Shown here: positions 12,680 through 13,039 of the stretch, piece after piece | Layout of the letters: each line of letters begins with the position of its first letter | How positions within the stretch are numbered: position 1 is the stretch's first letter | Assembly: GCF_035294505.1 (NCBI RefSeq) | Contig: NZ_DATGKU010000241.1 | Location: 1-13,039, forward strand | Reading direction: 5' to 3' | From: Chthonomonas sp035294505 | GTDB lineage: Bacteria; Armatimonadota; Chthonomonadetes; Chthonomonadales; Chthonomonadaceae | DNA length: 13,039 nucleotides | Position numbers and translations under genes: made by a program | The notes under the pieces: model-generated | Databases searched by the model: none | The model's input: only the letters and a program-made list of their open reading frames with translations | What the model was told of the DNA's origin: nothing

Positions 12680-13039
12680 TTACTGTAAAGGCAGCTGAAC
12701 AAACCGCAAAGCCTTCCCATCATAGCCCCAAATACGACCAAAACTATCCGCTATAAACGACATGGACATCGGCACCTTCACCTCATGCAACGCCCCCACA
12801 TCAGGCCTTGCCAAACTTCGATAGACATACACCTCTATCTCCCCTGCCTGACGCCAACGCCATACATACATCCGCTTTGGAGAAGACCAGGTTAACAGCC
12901 AAGGAGACTTTGTTGAGGCAGGCAACTCCTTCTCTACATGGCTTGCCCCGGTAACAGGGTCTATACTGACCACAGCCATTAAACCACTCTGCCGCTGACG
13001 CGCTAGAACCACAATACGCCCTGAGGCATCGGCATAGGG
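12680..13039 (-). CDS. Unrecognised protein, C-terminal 119 residues
   Basis: The frame is open from the right window edge to TAA at 12680-12682, so only the C-terminus is present; the GTG at 13012 is not a likely start. The part seen is rich in beta-prone stretches with repeated aromatic and Gly-Asp turns: GRIVVLARQRQSGLMAVVSID, SPWLLTWSSPKRMYVWRW, GEIEVYVYRSLARPD, SFIADSFGRIWGYDGKALRFVQL. That texture, especially FGRIWGYDGKALRF, resembles the blades of a beta-propeller, but no family motif is decisive. It converges on the receptor gene, so it is separately transcribed. Confidence 0.7.
   Translation of the reverse strand, partial: PYADASGRIVVLARQRQSGLMAVVSIDPVTGASHVEKELPASTKSPWLLTWSSPKRMYVWRWRQAGEIEVYVYRSLARPDVGALHEVKVPMSMSFIADSFGRIWGYDGKALRFVQLPLQ

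Overview
The window looks like a chromosomal segment of a diderm (Gram-negative-type) bacterium. It encodes an ExbB-ExbD-TonB energy-transduction set with a TonB-dependent outer-membrane receptor, a non-hydrolysing UDP-GlcNAc 2-epimerase and a tRNA-Val. The intergenic regions are loaded with dispersed GC-rich hairpin repeats. Gene style and mid-50s-looking GC would fit a deep-branching diderm such as Armatimonadota (Chthonomonas-like), but nothing in the sequence proves this and I hold it as a weak guess. I see no phage genes, transposase, CRISPR array or toxin-antitoxin pair.

Layout. 1-324 (-): N-terminal 108 residues of a sugar phosphate isomerase/epimerase-like TIM-barrel protein running off the left edge. 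437-1621 (-): ion-channel-like membrane protein whose usual K+ filter sequence is not preserved. 1622-2350: repeat-rich spacer. 2351-2463 (+): promoter and tRNA-Val(GAC). 2734-3105 (+): VOC-family (glyoxalase fold) metalloprotein. It converges, with one base between stop codons, on 3107-4762 (-): an exported TPR protein carrying two retropepsin-like aspartic protease domains. 4763-6213: a 1.45-kb gene-free tract made mostly of three mosaic repeat copies, hairpins and G-quadruplex-prone runs. 6214-7344 (+): WecB-type epimerase making UDP-ManNAc for surface polysaccharide.

7554-12558 (+) is the main functional unit: a small membrane-anchored CxxC protein, then exbB, exbD, tonB and a TonB-dependent receptor. 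The last four genes are separated by only 11-13 nt. ExbB/ExbD form the proton-driven inner-membrane motor, TonB spans the periplasm through a His-containing and Pro-rich linker, and the receptor imports a substrate through the outer membrane. The CxxC protein resembles DUF2946-like small proteins that accompany metal-related TonB loci, so I infer metal or metal-chelate uptake; the substrate is not readable. 12680-13039 (-) is the C-terminal end of an unrecognised protein, convergent with the receptor gene.

The points most worth attention are: the mosaic repeat family with conserved dyad geometry, a 12-bp hairpin family whose two copies differ by compensatory changes, the tandem aspartic-protease TPR protein, the altered channel filter, and the receptor without a recognisable signal peptide.
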